The notes under the pieces: model-generated | Told to the model about the DNA's origin: nothing | The model's database searches: none | Seen by the model: only the letters and a program-made list of their open reading frames with translations | Made by a program: the position numbers and the translations under genes | DNA from: Burkholderiales bacterium | GTDB lineage: Bacteria; Pseudomonadota; Gammaproteobacteria; Burkholderiales; Burkholderiaceae_C | DNA length: 17,038 nucleotides | NCBI GenBank assembly: GCA_005793295.1 | Contig: SXSX01000024.1 | Span: 1-17,038 of the forward strand | Direction: 5' to 3' | Part shown: in pieces, positions 15,408 through 17,038 of the stretch | Layout: each line of letters opens with the position of its first letter | Numbering within the stretch: the first letter of the stretch is position 1

Positions 15408-16355
15408 ATGCAAAAACGCTTCGATCAGCCCGCAATGGGCAACCTCATTACCTTTGAGGCGGCGGCGCGAACTGGAAGTTTTACCCGGGCCGCAGTAGAA
15501 CTGTCTGTGAGCCAACCGGCCATCAGCCACGCAGTGCGCATGTTGGAAGACGAACTGGGGGTTGCCTTATTTGAGCGACGCCACAAAGGCGTAGAACTGA
15601 CAGAAGCTGGACGGTATTTGTTAGACCAAGTGGGCTTGGGCTTAACACTAATGGACCAAGCCCTGCGCGAGGTTCGCACCATGACGCAAGGACATCAGGT
15701 CACGCTCGCAGTTTCAACGGCCACCGCCACGTGGTGGCTGATGCCCCGAATTGCCCGCTTTAAGCAGCAGCACCCAGACATCGAGTTGCGTTGTATTACG
15801 ACCGACATTGACCTCGATTTAGAGCGAGAGCGGATTGATTTAGGCATCACTCTCGGGAGCGGAGATTACGCCCGGTTTGAGCGTTGGCACTTTGTCGATG
15901 AAGAAGTTTTCCCCGTCTGCAGCCCTGATTTCTTAGTCAGCCACCCCACACTCAAACTTCCCCAAGATGTGGCTCAGACAACGCTTTTGCATTTGGAAGA
16001 ACGTTACCGCCCCAGGTTGGATTGGGCCGGTTGGTTGGCACGCTTTGGGGTGAGTCCCGCGCGTGCTGGCAAAGCCTTTACGTTTAACGATTACTCCATC
16101 GTTTTGCAAGCGGCCCTAGAAGGGCAGGGGATCGCTTTGGGTTGGCGACATATTGTGGAACCCCTGATTAACCAAGGGCGCTTGGTGCGACCCCTGACGC
16201 AGAGTGTGACCACAGACCAACCGATGTACATCATCGCCTCGCGGGCTGGCCGGGCCCGGGCCGATGTGATGGCTTTAAAAGACTGGTTGGTCCAAGAGGC
16301 AGCAGCGTCGATTAATCGACCGTTGGAACCAAAGGTTCCTCGCGTGACTGCTTGA
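15408..16355 (+). CDS. LysR-type (GcvA-like) transcriptional regulator
   Basis: The 315-residue protein begins with the family's winged helix-turn-helix: NLITFEAAARTGSFTRAAVE, then LSVSQPAISHAVRMLEDELG and LFERRHKGVELTEAG (about 12-68). The C-terminal part from about residue 90 is the LysR substrate-binding fold (VSTATATWWLMPRIARFKQQHPDIEL in parts). The phrase style places it in the GcvA/AmpR branch. It is transcribed away from the MttB-like operon across 110 bases, the standard layout for a regulator controlling the divergent operon and itself, so the pathway substrate or product is a likely inducer. ATG 15408 is used; an ATG at codon 10 is possible. Its 3' end overlaps the convergent transporter gene by 44 bases. 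Confidence 0.92.
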   Translation: MQKRFDQPAMGNLITFEAAARTGSFTRAAVELSVSQPAISHAVRMLEDELGVALFERRHKGVELTEAGRYLLDQVGLGLTLMDQALREVRTMTQGHQVTLAVSTATATWWLMPRIARFKQQHPDIELRCITTDIDLDLERERIDLGITLGSGDYARFERWHFVDEEVFPVCSPDFLVSHPTLKLPQDVAQTTLLHLEERYRPRLDWAGWLARFGVSPARAGKAFTFNDYSIVLQAALEGQGIALGWRHIVEPLINQGRLVRPLTQSVTTDQPMYIIASRAGRARADVMALKDWLVQEAAASINRPLEPKVPRVTA

Positions 16356-17038
16356 GCTGCCAACCAATGTGCGCAACCAGCGCTAGAAAAACGATACCTC
16401 CTCCGAGCATGGTGCGAGCGCTAGGAATTTCGTTATGCATCAGCCAAACCCACAAGGGTCCGAGAACCGGCTCCGCGATACCAATCAAAGCGGCGATGGC
16501 GGAAGGAAGCAACCGTGCGCCTGTGACAAACAGTGCCATGCCTAAACCTAAATTGAGTGCGCCAAACATAAACAACAATCCGGCGTCTATGGCGTTGACT
16601 TGAAATTGCTGCGCCAGCGAGGCGGCGACCGCAGAGGCAATCAAGGTTCCAAGGCACACCGCGGGCATCATCGCGACTTTGGAGTGACGCCGTGTTATGA
16701 CCGTAGCCGTAGCAAACGCCAAAGCAATCAGCACGGCCAAGCCGTCACCGATGGGGGACACCTTGCCGCCAAAGGAATCAGAAACCATGACCGCAACACC
16801 CACAATCACCGCCACAATGGCAGCCCATGTGCTTTTAGATACCATTTCGCCAAACAGCAGAAAGGCCATCAAAGCCGCGATCAATGGGACTCCTGCTTGC
16901 ATGAGCAAAATATTGGCCACGGTGGTGTAGGCGAGCGCTACGACAAAGCAAGTTGATGCAATTGCGAAGCACACCCCCACGCCTACACCGGGCAGGCCCA
17001 TGGCCAGAAACAAGTCAATCGTCTTTTTGAATCCTTGG
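16312..17038 (-). CDS. EamA/DMT-family membrane transporter, N-terminus beyond the window
   Basis: About 241 residues are visible, made of repeated hydrophobic segments separated by short polar loops, with the two-repeat EamA pattern: LLMQAGVPLIAALMAFLLFGE in the first half and IAEPVLGPLWVWLMHNE in the second, the usual P...W/GE signature near each repeat's end. Full members have ten helices and about 290-300 residues, so about 50-60 are missing. The frame is open to the window edge (a TTG at 17013 is not needed as a start). Family members export amino acids and related metabolites across the inner membrane. It converges on the LysR gene with a 44-base overlap, so a link to the demethylation operon is possible but not strong. 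Confidence 0.88.
   Translation of the reverse strand, partial: QGFKKTIDLFLAMGLPGVGVGVCFAIASTCFVVALAYTTVANILLMQAGVPLIAALMAFLLFGEMVSKSTWAAIVAVIVGVAVMVSDSFGGKVSPIGDGLAVLIALAFATATVITRRHSKVAMMPAVCLGTLIASAVAASLAQQFQVNAIDAGLLFMFGALNLGLGMALFVTGARLLPSAIAALIGIAEPVLGPLWVWLMHNEIPSARTMLGGGIVFLALVAHIGWQLKQSREEPLVPTVD

Noticed and set aside
1..17038. CRISPR arrays, tRNA or rRNA genes, complete insertion sequences
   Set aside because: I saw no regularly spaced repeats, no tRNA-like cloverleaf or rRNA blocks, and no transposase gene.

Overview
The window looks like a chromosomal segment of a betaproteobacterium, most likely Burkholderiales and Comamonadaceae-like. This rests on protein style, moderate-to-high G+C, a complete Entner-Doudoroff (ED) gene pair and GcvA-type LysR style. 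No rRNA, tRNA or other marker gene is present, so the assignment is an inference. Genes are packed tightly, with no gene-free stretch longer than about 190 bases.

Layout. (1) Positions 1-901: the tail of an unidentified reading frame, then pdxH (vitamin B6 salvage) on the minus strand. (2) Positions 1037-6612: a plus-strand five-gene operon. It holds edd and eda, which turn 6-phosphogluconate into pyruvate and glyceraldehyde-3-phosphate, then an Ldh_2-family oxidoreductase, an APH-fold small-molecule kinase and a xylose-isomerase-like TIM-barrel protein. A near-perfect palindrome resembling a HexR operator sits just ahead of edd. The three extra genes look like a feeder pathway that delivers a sugar or sugar acid into the ED enzymes. 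(3) Positions 6613-9438: a visibly more A+T-rich islet with a vapBC-type toxin-antitoxin pair, followed after 20 bases by a large protein joining a PD-(D/E)XK nuclease-like domain to a DUF2075/SF1-type helicase. It looks like a small acquired defence or stability module. (4) Positions 9624-15297, minus strand: a three-gene operon of an MttB-family (non-pyrrolysine) methyltransferase and two large iron-sulfur/flavin oxidoreductases of the trimethylamine dehydrogenase/dienoyl-CoA reductase type. A divergent LysR regulator lies at 15408-16355. The window ends inside an EamA/DMT-family transporter.

The most interesting part is region 4. MttB-family enzymes (MttB, MtgB, MtpB, MtcB) normally pass a methyl group from a quaternary or tertiary amine to a partner corrinoid protein. 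No corrinoid protein or methyl-corrinoid:tetrahydrofolate methyltransferase is encoded here. Instead the gene is tied to two tandem flavoenzymes of a type known to remove N-methyl groups by oxidation. I propose a stepwise N-demethylation pathway for a betaine-like compound (proline betaine or glycine betaine are candidates) under LysR control. The substrate is not shown by the sequence.

Two enzymes carry unusual active or cofactor sites. The first flavoenzyme has alanine in place of one of the four cysteines of its Fe-S motif. The Ldh_2 oxidoreductase lacks both histidine motifs usually conserved in its family.
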